NCBI GenBank assembly: GCA_029718625.1
Contig: CM056379.1
Span: forward strand, 59,981,626 to 60,045,625
DNA from: Synaphobranchus kaupii
Taxonomy: Eukaryota; Chordata; Actinopteri; Anguilliformes; Synaphobranchidae
Length of the DNA: 64,000 nt
Direction of reading: 5' to 3'
Shown: positions 12,296 to 23,156 of the stretch, piece after piece
Position numbering within the stretch: the stretch's first letter is position 1
How the letters are laid out: every line of letters begins with the position of its first letter
The notes under the pieces: model-generated
Databases searched by the model: none
What the model was told of the DNA's origin: nothing
The model's input: only the letters and a program-made list of their open reading frames with translations
Made by a program: the position numbers and the translations under genes

Positions 12296-14156
12296 TCAAA
12301 GCATGAGTCTTCTCTTTGTTTTCATAAAAGCCCTAACAAACTCATCCAAATCAATACTCTTGGTTATTAATTTTTCATGTGCCAGAATCACCAAATTCCT
12401 TTTTCTCTCATGCAGCATTGTGCGGCGGAAGGGTGTTAGGACACGTGTCAGAGTGGAGAAAGAACTCTCACATGATGCTGAGGATACTCCAATCACCAGT
12501 GCAGTTGCATACACCGCATGTAGCTCTGGAAAGGCTTCCTTATAGCCCTGTGTATGTCGACACACTGTTGACAGGTCCGCGTCAGTGGAGAACTTCTTGA
12601 GCAACATGGATTTCGCCACATCAATTTCATTTTTCAGACTATTGGTTGTTGCATCAGTACCGGCAAGTAGCTGCAGCGGTTTCAATAGGGCCAACTCTAG
12701 AAAAGACGTAGACTGGGGAACAAGACAGCTTACTGCCCTCATCAGGTCAATATTTCTCCTCGAAAACCTGTCCTCAATCTCTGCAATAGCTCTGTCCAAG
12801 ATGTTTAGGAGGGCTCTTCTCAAAGACTGGCTGGGAGTGTTGGAGGAATCGGACTCAGTGTGACCAACGGTGGAGAGAACAAAACTGTCTATGAGCTGTT
12901 TGCTCATTGTTCTCCTTCTTTTTGTAGCAGTGGGGCTGTCTAATATCTCGAAATTATCCCATGAATCATCTTCCCGGATATCTTTTAAAGCTTGCAGTGA
13001 GGCACTGATAACCTCCCCAGCACTGCAAAGATCCACAGCCTTAGCCTGCAGAATAGAATTTGCTGGCTTCAAGACACCAAAAATTTTGATGAGGAATTTA
13101 CCAATTTCAAAAAAATGATGCTTCCTGGGTTGTACTAGGAGCCCTGATGCCTCTGTGCATAAAGCCATTGCTGCCACACTATCTTCAGAAATCGCTGACA
13201 AAATGTTCAAGATGGTATCCTCATTGTCTACCAGACATTTTGTTACATCATAATGACTGGTCCACCGTATCTCGAGTAACCTTTTAAGAGAGGGTGCATT
13301 ATAGTTCTGGGCTACATAATGATGGCGAACGAAGGAATGTAGTGAGCCGGAGAGTTCAAAGAATGTTTTGGCACATGGCTCTTCCTGAATGGCATGCACC
13401 ACTGCTAGGTGCAGCTGATGGTTGTAGCAATGTACATAAGGAATGAGCCTGCCAAGCTTCTGTTGCAACAATGCTTGAACCCCACCCCTGATCCCAGGGA
13501 CTGATGCGCCATCATAACATTGGCTGATTATATTATCAGCACTGTAACCTTCACTGGACAGGTGTTTGAGCATTTCTGTTGTTATGTATTCTGCATCCAA
13601 CCCACTCAAGTCCAGTAAACCAATCAAATGCTCCTCAGGAACCGAATTACAGACAAACCGAATCACAAGTGAAAGATTCTCAACATTGCACCTGTCTCTG
13701 GTTCCATCACATTTGATGCAGAACCCTACTGTATCTGCATTATCATATTTTCTTTTCACCTCATGCAACACCATACTGGCTAGAGTGTTAATTATCTCAT
13801 TTTGAATGCCTTTTGATGTGTACTTTGCATTCTGAGGGATGTTTTTTGCTATTTCAGCAAGTTTGGAATCCTTAGCCAGAGTCTACTCAAACAATTTCAG
13901 GAACAGCCCAGCAGAGATATCACTGTCATCGTTTATTTCGGACTGACTTTCAGTGCTTCCACGAAAAGCAAGTTTGTTCACAGCCAGAAACTGCACCACT
14001 TCCCCTATGCTTCTGATGTAGTATCGGTTTTTCTCAACCTGTGTTTTTCCCAAGAGACATGATATAGTGTCACCAGTTTCCACTCTCGTGTTCAGTTCTG
14101 TCCATGATCGTGCAGCATTCAAATGGCTATGGCTAGATACATGCCTGTATAATCCC
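12296..14156 (-). pseudogene. hAT transposase, C-terminal 620 codons, one stop
   Basis: This is the main part of a TTF/ZMYM1-like hAT transposase. From about 14156 downward it reads YRHVSSHSHLNAARSW, then the DUF4371-like region (EKNRYYIRSIGEVVQFLAVN), then RNase-H-fold landmarks: IKCDGTRD (first catalytic region), QCYDGASVPG (second), and the C-terminal dimerisation block SASCESSFSTL (E region). The frame is open from 14156 to 12296 except for one TAG at about 13880, between LKLFE and TLAKDSK. Upstream, the protein continues in the exon at 16357-16761, but an L2 LINE at 14162-16351 separates them. Splice sites are not needed to join the two halves, so the original gene was one open frame of about 757 codons. 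Confidence 0.92.
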
Positions 14157-14425
14157 CTGTCATTACATTACATTACATTACAATCATTTGGCAGACGCTT
14201 TTATCCAAAGCGACGTACAATAAGTGCATATTGAAGGTCATTGACGCGACTACAAAGCAAATCCGACAAAGCACAGCTTTCTCACAGCATAGGAGCTATC
14301 CCTAGTAATAAACATGAGAAGTACACACAGTCAGCTATACATTCTGAACTATAGAATAATCAAAAAACACAAGTTAAATAGAAAACAGGAAGCAAAGACT
14401 ATAGAATGGCCCTATAGGTATAATT

Positions 14426-15993
14426 TTAGTCCAGGTGGAGTCTGAAAAGGTGCGTTTTCAGACCACGCCGAAAAACAGACAGTGTTTCAGCTGAGCGCAG
14501 CAGAGTGGGGAGTTCATTCCACCACTGGGGAGCTAGGGTGGAAAAGCTCTGCAGTCGGGACGAGCGGGAGCCTTTAACACGGAGGGAGGGAAGTGCAAGT
14601 TGCCCTGCAGCAGCAGAGCGAAGTGGTCGAGCAGGAGCGTAGTGCTGGATTAAGTCCTGTAGGTAGGAGGGGCCTGCCCTTTTGGCTACAGTGTAGGCTA
14701 GGGTCAGAACTTTGAACCTGATCCTGGCCACGACCGGCAGCCAGTGGAGTGACCTCAGCAGGGGGGTGACGTGCGAAAACTTCGGGAGGTTGAACACAAG
14801 CCAAGCAGCCGCATTCTGGACCAGTTGTAGGGGCAAAATGGCGCAGGCTGGTAGGCTTGCGAGAAGGGAGTTGCAGTAGTCCAGGCGTGAGGTGACCATG
14901 GTCTGGACAAGAAGCTGGGCGGAGTAAGTGGTCAGGTACGGCCGAATTCTCCTGATGTTGTACAGGAGGAACCTGCAGGACCGTGCCGTTGCCCTGATGT
15001 GTTCTTTGAAGTCCAGCTGATCATCCAGGACCACTCCCAGGTTCCTTGCAGAGCGGGAGGCGGTCACCATGGTTCCGTCGACGGTGATGGACAGGTCTAG
15101 GAGCGGGGAGGTCTTGTATGGCATGAAGAGCAGCTCGGTCTTGTCGAGGTTGAGCTTCAGGTGATGGCTAGACATCCACTCAGAGATGTCAGCCAGGCAA
15201 GCAGATATCCTTTCCTTTACCTGTGGGGCAGAGGGAGGGAAAGAGAGGAAGAGTTGAGTGTCATCAGCATAGCTATGGTAAGAGAAGCCATGTGAATTAA
15301 TGACCAAACCAAGAGACTTAGTATAAATGGAGAACAACAGAGGACCCAGTACAGATCCCTGCGGGACTCCTGTAAGAAGTGGATGAGGTACAGAGACAGA
15401 GCCCTTCCAGGAGACTTGGTAGGATCTATCAGTGGGATAGGATGTAAATCAAGAGAGGGCAGTTCCAGAGATGCCCATCTCAGCTAGTGTGGAGATCAGG
15501 AGTTTGTGGTTGACCGTGTCAAACGCTGCAGACAGGTCAAGGAGAATCAGGACAGAGGAGAGGGAGGAGGCTCTGGCAGTGGCGAGTGCCTCAGTCACAG
15601 CCAGGAGCGCAGTTTCAGTGGAATGCCCGGTTCTGAAGCCGGACTGATGAGGGTCGAGCAGGTTGTTCTGGTGGAGAAAAACTGACAGTTAGTTAAGGGC
15701 AGCTCGTTCAAGAGCTTTGGACAGGAAGGGCAGGAGAGACACAGGACGATAGTTTCTAACATCAGAGGGGTCTAAGCTAGGTTTTTTTAAGGAGTGGGGT
15801 AACACGGGCAGTTTTTAAAACAGCAGGAACATAGCCACAGGTTAAGGAGGTGTTGAAAATGGAAGAAAGATATGGAAGGACCTCACCGGATATAGACTTG
15901 AGGACTGCCGACGGGATGGGGTCCAGTGGGCAGGTGGTTGCACAAGTTGGAGTACATCTGTGTCCTCCAGAGTCTTAAAGGACGAAAATGTAG
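14426..15993 (-). pseudogene. L2/Maui LINE reverse transcriptase
   Basis: On the minus strand the reverse transcriptase starts at about 15990 with TLEDTD-like sequence. It passes through GVPQGSVLGPLLFSIY at about 15345 (in frame with the open part) and the catalytic SYADDTQLFL near 15262-15290. The thumb-like LVQTMVTSRLDYCNSLLAS and the C-terminal SAETLSVFRRGLKTHLFRL follow, to a stop at 14426. From 15337 to 14426 the frame is fully open (303 codons). Upstream it has TGA in place of Trp near 15450, TAA in place of Gln near 15690 and at least one frameshift near 15785. The YADD active site is intact but the enzyme cannot be made. The 3' tail of the LINE follows directly. Confidence 0.9.
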
Positions 15994-15998
15994 CAGTG

Positions 15999-16087
15999 TA
16001 ACAACAGCTGAAAGCAGTGAAAAAAGATATGCTTATCTGAATCCCAGCGTAGTCTAGACGATCCTCGACGCAACAAGATGCACTCTG
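15999..16087 (-). repeat. 89-bp direct repeat, copy A
   Basis: It starts taacaacagctgaaagca, ends gatgcactctg, and is repeated at 16266-16354 with only about two mismatches. The two copies lie 267 bp apart at the 5' end of the LINE, so they look like tandem 5'-UTR monomers of a 267-bp unit, one full and one partial. Confidence 0.88.
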
Positions 16088-16265
16088 AGGTGATCAGCTG
16101 CAAACACGCTTAATATACACACAGGTGAAACAGGTTCCAACTCCTAATTAGCAACACAAAAGACAGGTAGCTGGCCCAATCACAGCGAGCAAGCAAGCTA
16201 CGGACTAACTGCAAACAATTCAAAATAAGCTAAGCTACCGAGTGACTCTAATCTGTTCAACTAAC

Positions 16266-16354
16266 TAACAACAGCTGAAAGCAATGAAAAAAGATACGCT
16301 TATCTGAATCCCAGCGTAGTCTAGACGATCCTCGACGCAACAAGATGCACTCTG
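16266..16354 (-). repeat. 89-bp direct repeat, copy B
   Basis: Partner of 15999-16087. Its last bases coincide with the LINE/hAT junction, so in LINE sense this is the extreme 5' end of the inserted sequence. Confidence 0.88.
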
Positions 16355-16356
16355 TC

Positions 16357-16761
16357 CTTTTCTAATGCCGTTTTCCAGTTAATAAACCCCGTCTTGGTAA
16401 AAACTAGATCTCTGTCATTTGTGCTTGAAAACTTGCGACAGGGGAAGCAGAAACATGCATCTAGTTTCACTGAATATTCTAGCCATGATCGTGACTGATA
16501 CCAGCTTGGGTTGAAAGAACGAGCCTTTTTGCCAAACTCCCGTTTGGGAAATACTTTTAGAACTGGCTGAGATGGTGTGTTATCATTTAAATCGTGGCCG
16601 AGATCCACGGAAGCACCCCCGACTGCCTTTTCTTCCGAACTGGGACCGGGCACAGGATCCGATACTGAGCTTGAAGATTCTGAACTACCGGTATGTACAA
16701 CTAGAGCTGCATTTGTGTTAACATTACTGTGCTTTGGTTTAGTAGTCAAAAATCGATGCAT
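16357..16761 (-). pseudogene. hAT transposase N terminus with TTF finger
   Basis: The start ATG at 16761 gives MHRFLTTKPKHSN. A Ser/Pro-rich linker precedes the TTF-type zinc finger at about residues 70-130: FNPSWYQSRSWLEYS and the cysteine cluster CFCFPC. The finger binds transposon DNA. The frame continues to ALEKDR and is then cut by the LINE; the rest of the protein is at 12296-14156. The final nine residues of the apparent reading frame (to 16321) come from the LINE and not the transposase. No other damage is seen in this part. Confidence 0.9.
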
Positions 16762-17469
16762 AATGATTTAGGCTAATATAAGCAAGTAGGGTAACTGTCA
16801 CCAAAAGGAAAGAAGAACCGTGGAGCACAGAGAATAAGAAAAAAAAGAAAAACACATTAGCGACCTAACCGTTAGTTAGCTTTAGCTATAATGGTGACAA
16901 TTAGCTAGCTAACAGTTAACGTTACCTAGCTAGGTTAGCTAGTCTAACGTAAACTAGTACTGTAGCTAGCTAGCTAACGTTGCGTAAAACCACCACCACT
17001 AAGCCCCTCAGACAGTAATAACACTAAATGAAACAACAAGACAAGACTCAAAATACACAGACTTAATTATAAACTTTTAAACAGAATAACTTTTAGACCT
17101 ATATTATTTTTATTTATTTTTGCTGTGGGCAAACGTTAACCTCTTCAAGTGACAGACAAACACCGACAAATGTAGAGAGTGACAGCAGATCGGTCCGTCT
17201 CCCAGTTTTAAACTGCCAAACCAACCAATCAAAAATACATTTCCAAGTTGTTGTTTTTTGATATTTTGAATAGAACATTATGATTGGCTAAGTCTCCTGA
17301 ACTGAGAAAGAATGCAAAATATCGGTTAAAAAAAAAAAGAATAACTTGGATTTTTTCTAGGGATCGATGCAATTGATTATTTTAAGTCAATGGTCAAAGT
17401 TTTGGGGGGGCACATCAAAAATGTGGGGGGGCACGGCCCCCTCTGCCCCCCCCCCTAGATCCGGCCCTG
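16762..17469 (-). promoter_or_regulatory. hAT 5' non-coding region and right terminus
   Basis: This lies upstream of the transposase ATG in hAT sense. It has a tagctagc/taacgtta-rich patch (16855-16990), AT-rich sequence, and G/C-homopolymer runs beside the terminal repeat (17400-17469). I infer that the transposase promoter lies here. No TATA box could be assigned with confidence. Confidence 0.5.
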
Positions 17470-17536
17470 CACCTACCCCTAATATAGCGTCTCCAGCATG
17501 CACAGTGATATGGTATTAAATTACCTCCTGGTTACA
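17470..17536 (-). repeat. Gypsy-1 3' LTR, proximal part after hAT
   Basis: It begins with the second copy of cacctacc (17470-17477) and continues with LTR sequence that corresponds to 24031-24105, ending GTTACA at 17536. The uninterrupted LTR at 24.0 kb carries cacctacc once, so it shows the empty target site. Confidence 0.9.
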
Positions 17537-17552
17537 TTCTCCCCTGCTGTAG
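17537..17552 (-). other. Gypsy-1 polypurine tract
   Basis: Directly next to the 3' LTR, the minus strand reads cagcaggggagaa before TGTAAC. This is the purine-rich primer for plus-strand DNA synthesis that borders 3' LTRs. Confidence 0.7.
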
Positions 17553-17567
17553 AGTAAACGTCCTCGA

Positions 17568-19615
17568 TTACTCATTTCCTGCATAGGTACTCCTTACTTC
17601 TTTTACTGCCTCTCGAAAGAACACTGTACCTAAGCTAGCCAGGATCTGTGAAACTGCTGCTGGACTTAGGGACACAGCATCTAAGACTGATTTAGGTTCC
17701 TGATACGGATTAGAATGCACTCCTGCATTTACTCTTTTACTCTTGCGGGGTGCAGGGACAGGAGGACTCAAAACAGCTGGGTCAGGAATCACTGGCTCAA
17801 TCTCAGTTTCAGGGATATCTACAGTTTCTGGAGCCGCTCTATCAGAGTTAGGGGCGAGATTCTGAAAATCTGGTTCAACATCAATCACTGACTCTGCAAC
17901 ATCTGGAGATGGATTTATCCTAGGACACACATTCTCCACCAGAACTACACCCTCTTCTAAATCCTCAGAATCTGATTCTGATCCTAAAGACGGACTAGGC
18001 CGGTTTACAGGCATTTCAACTCTCCTTCGAGGAGTTGGAGCAGGAGGATTCACACAAGGCCTAATGTCCACTCTGTTCACCCTCTTGATAGGCCCTCCCT
18101 CCATGGGATCAACTGTGTAAGTGCTGCCTAGTACCTCCACAACCCTATAGACAGTTGGCTTCCATGCATCCTGAATTTTGTTGTGGCCTAACGGTCTGTT
18201 CCTTAGGTAAACGAGCTTGTCAACTTCAATCCTGGGACAATGAATTTTGTCTTGTTGTAAGGCAATGCGTTCAGCAGCTTTCTGCTCAGAGTATTCTTTG
18301 GCTCTGGCATGTGCATCTTTCAAACGTTTCTGATGTATGCCTAACCAGTCATGTTTCTTGTCCACAGTTTGTTCTTGTCCCAGTAAAGCATCCACTGGCA
18401 AGTGAGGATCAACACCAATGAGTGAATAATAAGGAGAATACCCCGTGGTTGAGTGGGGTGTCACGTTATATACATACACTAATTCAGGCAAATGCTCAGG
18501 CCATCTGCGCTTCTTGTCAGGTGGTAATGTGCGTAATAGGTTGTGTAAAGTCCTATTGAAATGCTCACATTGTGCATTTCCAGTAGGATGGTGAGGTGTG
18601 GTTCTGCTTTTCTTTACTCCATACAGTTTGCAAAGTTCAGCTATGACCTCACTCTCAAAATTACGGCCCTGATCTGAATGTAGCCGCTCCGGCACCCCAT
18701 ATTTCATGAACCATTCCCTCAAGAGCACCTTTGCTGTTGTTTCTGCCTTTTGATCGCGGGTAGGAAAAGCTTGAGTGAATTTGGTAAAAACATCAGTGAT
18801 AACTAGGACATTTTCACGACCATCGGTTGCAGACTCAAGCACGGTGAAATCTACTGCAACAACTTCTAGCGGTCTTGAAGCAAGGAATGATTTCATAGGG
18901 GGATGGATTTTAGGCTGAGGCATCTTAGTGAGAACACAGCGCTGACACTTCTTGACCCACTGTTCTACATCTTCATACATTCCCACCCAAAAGCATCTGC
19001 CCCTCAACAGCTGTAAAGTACGCTCTATGCCTTGGTGCCCATAGAATCATATACACTCTCTAGCACTTGATTCTTCAAGCAGGTAGGCAACAGAAGCTGA
19101 AAACACTCCCCTTGTTTCACATCCTCAACCACCCGAAACAGTAACCCACTACGCTCCTGGATATGGTTCCAATGCTTTACCAATGACAGAGCTTTCCTTT
19201 CCCTGCCATTAGGCTTTCTTTTCTGATCCCAAAAGGTTCTGAATACACTTAGCACTGGGTCTTGCTGCTGAAAATCATGCAACTCATCCTTGGAGTAACC
19301 TGGCAGTGTTGGTGTGTTCCCCTGAGTCAAACCACTAGCAGCACTAGGGCCAGCTTCCATGGCTCGGATTTGTCTAACCTTACAGCTTTTCAGTCCGGCC
19401 GTGACCAGCACTGGGTCAAAAGCTGTCCCACGATTGATCACACTGCAAATAGCCACACACCCATCAAACTCAGCATCCTCAGAAACAGGTTCAGGCTCCC
19501 CTGCGAATGGCTGCCTAGAGAGAGCATCTGCTGTGGCATTGCTCCGGCCTGGGCGATACTGCACATCAAAATCAAACACGGACAATTGTGCAACCCATCT
19601 CTGTTCGAGGACCCA
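17568..19615 (-). pseudogene. Gypsy-1 integrase region
   Basis: It inserts the retroelement DNA into chromosomes. The frame from 19585 begins after RNase H with the tether DVQYRPGRSNATADALSR. A second frame from 19007 to 17568 (479 codons) carries the zinc-binding cysteines (WVKKCQRCVLTK), the catalytic core (VDFTVLES, then LHSDQGRNFES, then TGNAQCEHFNRTL; D, D, E all present) and a C-terminal domain (KLVYLRNRPLG, with an acidic, proline-rich tail). The break between 19025 and 19007 and one near 19600 show frameshift or stop damage. The core active site itself is intact. It ends just before the polypurine tract, as expected. Confidence 0.9.
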
Positions 19616-19621
19616 CCAGCA

Positions 19622-21304
19622 TCAACCCACCAGGAGATGGCACAAAGGATTGTTGTCAGTTATTACGGTGAATTTGGAACCCAGTAAGTATCCGCAAAAC
19701 TTTTCTGCTACTGCCCGTTTAAGGGCAAGAAGCTCCAGTCTCGTGCTACTGTTATTCCTGTCGTTCTTTTCAGCATTTCTCAATCGTCTGCTGGCGTACG
19801 CTATCACTCGCTTTGTATCTCCTTGCTGCTGACACAGGACAGCTCCTAGGCCATGACTGCTTGCATCTGTCTCTACGATAAAAGGTTGAGTAAAATCAGC
19901 AAAGCCAAGTAGTGGTGCACTGGTTAGCTTTTCCTTGAGTGTGTCAAAGGCTGTTTGACATTCTTCAGTCCACAATTGACTAAGCATGTGATTCATTTTA
20001 CTAGGACTGCCTGCATTTAGACATATTTACTACATCATGAAGCGGACCTGCTACCTTTGAGAAAGACTGAATGAACCTTCTGTAATAACTACTGAAGCCA
20101 AGAAAAGATCTTAAGTCCCTAACAGTAGATGGTACTGGCCATTGCTTAACAGCGGAGATCTTCTCTGGATCGGTCCCTATGCCATTCGCTGGTATTTGAT
20201 GTTCCAAAAATTTTACTTCTTGTTGAAGGAAGTGGCATTTTTCTAATTTCACCTTGAGACCAGTCTCTTTGAGTCACTTCAGTACAGTGTCAAGTCTCTC
20301 TAAATGGTCATGGAAGGTCTGAGAGTATACCAAGATATCGTCCAAGTATACGAGCAAAATCTGGAAAACTAGATCATTCATGGTGGCTTGCATTAATCTT
20401 TGGAAAGTCGCCGGCCCATTGCAGACCCCAAAAGGCATCCTAAGATATTCATGTAGCCCAAACAGTGTTGAAAAGGCTGTCTTATGCCTATCACATTCAT
20501 CCACTGCCACCTGGTGGTAACCACTCGCAAGGTCAATGGTTGAGAAGAACTGCGCTCCCTGAAGGGGTCAAAGCTCTCATCTATGCGCGGTAAAGGAAAC
20601 GCATCTTTTTTTGTCTTCTGATTTAGTCTCCGATAATCTACATATAGTCTTATACTGCCGTCTGCCTTTCGTACCAGCACTACAGGCAATGCGTACGCAC
20701 TATTGCTCTCTTGTATGACACCTTTCCTTAGCAGCTTAGAGATGTGCTCTTTGACTTCACTGTACTGGTTGGGCGGAATGCGACGGTATGGCTGTGTGAC
20801 CGGCACGTCATCAACTAGGTGAATTTCATGCTTGACCTTATTAGTGTAACCAAGGTCTTCATCTTCCACTGCAAAGACATCTATGTGTTTGGCCAGTAAG
20901 GCTCTTAACTGTGTCTGCTGTTCATCACTACCACCAATGTCAAGCTTGTCCAAGATTGACTGAAGGTTACTGTGCGCGTGCTCATCTTTCACATCAACGG
21001 TCACTTGTTCAATGCTGGCTGTAATGCGCTGAAATCTCACTTCACACTGTTCAGCATCCACACCCTCTACCATTGACAGGATACCCAGCCGGGTCCTAGC
21101 TGAGAGCCACAAGCTTTCTTGCGAGAGATTTAACACTTGCACAGGTACTGTATGACTACGAGAATCAATGAGCGTGGGGATAACTACAAGACCCTCAGGT
21201 AACAGCGTATTTACTGGCTCAAGCAACATCTGGGTGTCCTTACAAGCATCTTTAGTGTACCTCTTTACCATGATAGTGACTACAGATTCAGCAGGTATGT
21301 GCAC
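19622..21304 (-). pseudogene. Gypsy-1 reverse transcriptase and RNase H
   Basis: The minus-strand frame from 21304 includes the N-terminal linker and fingers (PVTQPYRRIPPNQY, VVLVRKADGSIRLYVDYRRLN), then breaks near 20560. A second frame from 20510 has the palm: LRMPFGVCNGPATFQRL and the catalytic LLVYLDDILVYS. A stop near 20272 precedes the connection (RDLRSFLGFSSYYRRFI, 20252-20001). Another break at about 20000 precedes RNase H (FIVETDASSHGLGAVLCQQ, 19996-19622). YLDD is intact and the RNase H aspartate is visible. At least three breaks make it non-functional. Confidence 0.92.
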
Positions 21305-21355
21305 AGGGTCTTTACCAGCTACTCGGACAATAACTTTCTTGGCGACAGTACACTT

Positions 21356-21961
21356 CTACATTTCCTGAAAAGCGTTCCTCCAATCAGAATCCAATTTTCC
21401 TCCTAGGGTAGTGTCGAATTCAGCATGGACTAGCTGCCTGCATTGACTGATGATATTCATGCCCACAATGCCTGGCACAGACTGTTCAGCACTTTGGGGG
21501 TCTTTGACAACTAGGAAACCACAGTTGGGGATCTTCATGCCCATTGTCTCAACTCCTAGTTCCAAGTAACCAAGATAGGGTGTCTCAAGCCCATTAACAG
21601 CGGTCAGCCTGAGCCAGCCAGCGGTAGACAACATATCCTCATCCTCTCCACCTAAGTGCTTTCTAAAGAATTGCTCAGTAATTGTGCTCACTTGACTACC
21701 TATATCCAACAGGCATGGGGCCGTAACACCACCTATCCTAATCTCAACAACTGGACATGTTCCTACAGCACATTGCAGTAACTGGTCAGGAGAAGGCTGT
21801 GCATTCTCCGAGTCTACAGTGTTTCCCCGAATTGCCCAACTCACAACAACCGGGGGGTGTCGTTTCCCTGTATGTTTGAGGAAGAGGGCTCTAGACCTCT
21901 TACACCATGCTTCTGTGGGCAATTCTTTGCAACATGTCCCCCGTTCTGACACTTGAAACAT
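21356..21961 (-). pseudogene. Gypsy-1 aspartic protease with mutated active site
   Basis: The retropepsin region reads VEIRIGGVTAPCLLD, then IGSQVST at 21695-21720. Retropepsins need Asp-Thr/Ser-Gly here; this copy has Asp-Ile-Gly (codon ATA), so the catalytic triplet is lost by a single C-to-T type change. The second half (ELGVETMGMKIPNCGFLVV, then VPGIVGMNII) is normal for the fold. It follows gag in a different frame and stops at 21356, before the RT frame at 21304. Confidence 0.87.
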
Positions 21962-22845
21962 ATTGGTTGTCCATCCTCTGTAAACTTTGGCTGAGACTTA
22001 GGTCTAGTTGTGGTTGCACTAGTGCCCACTCTCTGAACAGCAAGATCCTTCACTGCTTGGGTTAACTCACTGATGGCTTTCCCTTGCTCTGCAACCACTT
22101 TAAGGACATTGTCTAGAGTGGCCGATTTCTGTTCACGCGCTTGAAGAGCTGCACATTGTGCTTGGCTACTGCTACTTTTTGACTTGGAAGTCTTTGCATT
22201 TACTGAGGACTCTTCCATAGTCCACAGGTAAGCCTCCTCACGCACTTCTATCATGGAGGACTCAGGGTTGTCTCGCACATATTTACGGAGTTCTCTCCTA
22301 AGAGAAAGATCTCTTAGCACCACCTTCTCGTTAGTTACAGCGTTAGTCACGTCTCAGTACAGCGCTCAGAGCTTTTGACAGGGCATGTGAAAACTCCTGT
22401 ATGTCTTCACCTTCACTTTGCCTATGGCTATAGAAGCTATGCAACAGTTGAGGTACACTACGTTTGTCTCTGAATGCTTCTCTGAGGTTGTCAAACAGAT
22501 CACTAACCTGGTCAGTGTTAGTATCGTAACGCAAACGTACTTCTTGTAGAGCTGCACCTCTAAGAAGGGACATCACAAAGTTAAACTGATCATGATCAGA
22601 CAGGTTTCTAGCCCGAAGCACACGTTCAACTTCTTCAATGAAATCGTCAACAGATCTGCCATCTTTCTCAAAATCACCACTAAATGGGGAAATTTGTCGT
22701 TCTCTTGGAACATAGACAAATTACCTATTAGACCCATTACTCAGTGTGGCAATAGTAGCCATGGCTTCTTCATGTTTCTTACTCAATTCTCTAATTTGTG
22801 CTTGAACATCAGTTTCACTTTGTACATCATCATCTGAGTCTGACA
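21841..22845 (-). pseudogene. Gypsy-1 gag with zinc knuckle
   Basis: The likely start is the ATG at 22845 (MSDSDDDVQS). An in-frame stop follows about 40 codons later near 22720. The capsid part is read at 22621-22343 (SDHDQFNFVMSLLRGAALQE). After a frameshift at about 22345, the nucleocapsid side runs from 22350 to 21841 and ends with the zinc knuckle CFKCQNGGHVAKNC, a CX2CX4HX4C motif that binds element RNA. The protein would package the genome into particles. Two breaks inactivate it. Confidence 0.87.
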
Positions 22846-23132
22846 TTTTGAAAAGTCCAGTCTCTACTATGCACATTGAAAAGGATAAAGGATTTGCAGC
22901 AGTCTTCCAACAGCAGAAGAAACGATAATGCCACTGACGCGGCCTCTCTTGGTCTCCAGTCAGCTCGTTGAAGTCCCCCCGACGATCTCGTCACCACGAT
23001 CTCGTCACCACTCCAGGATCTCTTTTTTTTTCTTCTCACCGGGACCGCCAAGCTGCTCTTCACCACTACCGTATTTTGTATTGTATTTTATACTGCATAC
23101 CAAAGTCAAAAATCTTTGCAACTAGCTTGGAA

Positions 23133-23156
23133 TACCCCACTTCTGGTACCAATATT
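23133..23156 (-). other. Gypsy-1 primer-binding site
   Basis: Five bases inside the 5' LTR the minus strand reads TGGTACCAGAAGTGGGG. It starts with TGG, complementary to a tRNA CCA end, as in LTR-element primer sites. I could not assign the tRNA. Confidence 0.65.

Larger units (their letters stand above)
14162..16351 (-). mobile_element. L2/Maui-type LINE inserted in hAT transposase
   Basis: On the minus strand the insertion runs from 16351 to 14162. It ends in the typical fish L2 3' tail: tttggcagacgcttttatcc on the plus strand at about 14188, followed by (cattA)n at 14161-14180. The hAT coding frame is interrupted between GAAAAGGACAG and GGGATTATAC, with ctgtc at both borders (14157-14161 and 16352-16356) as a short target duplication. 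ORF1 and the endonuclease are absent: the 5' repeat units join directly to the reverse transcriptase domain near 15998. Confidence 0.88.
10243..17469 (-). mobile_element. 7.2-kb hAT transposon inserted in an LTR
   Basis: Termini are CAGCCCCGGTTCTAG and, inverted from the right end, CAGGGCCGGATCTAG, followed by G-rich subterminal sequence on both sides. The flanks carry a perfect 8-bp duplication, cacctacc (10235-10242 and 17470-17477), the hAT hallmark. The transposase lies on the minus strand (TTF-finger exon 16357-16761, remainder 12296-14156). The element has itself received an L2-type LINE, a CR1-like LINE fragment and a hAT MITE. It is a ZMYM1-like/TTF-type hAT by its protein. Confidence 0.94.

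Noticed and set aside
12291..13118. Several plus-strand frames of 73-92 codons
   Set aside because: They overlap the minus-strand hAT transposase, which has clear domains.
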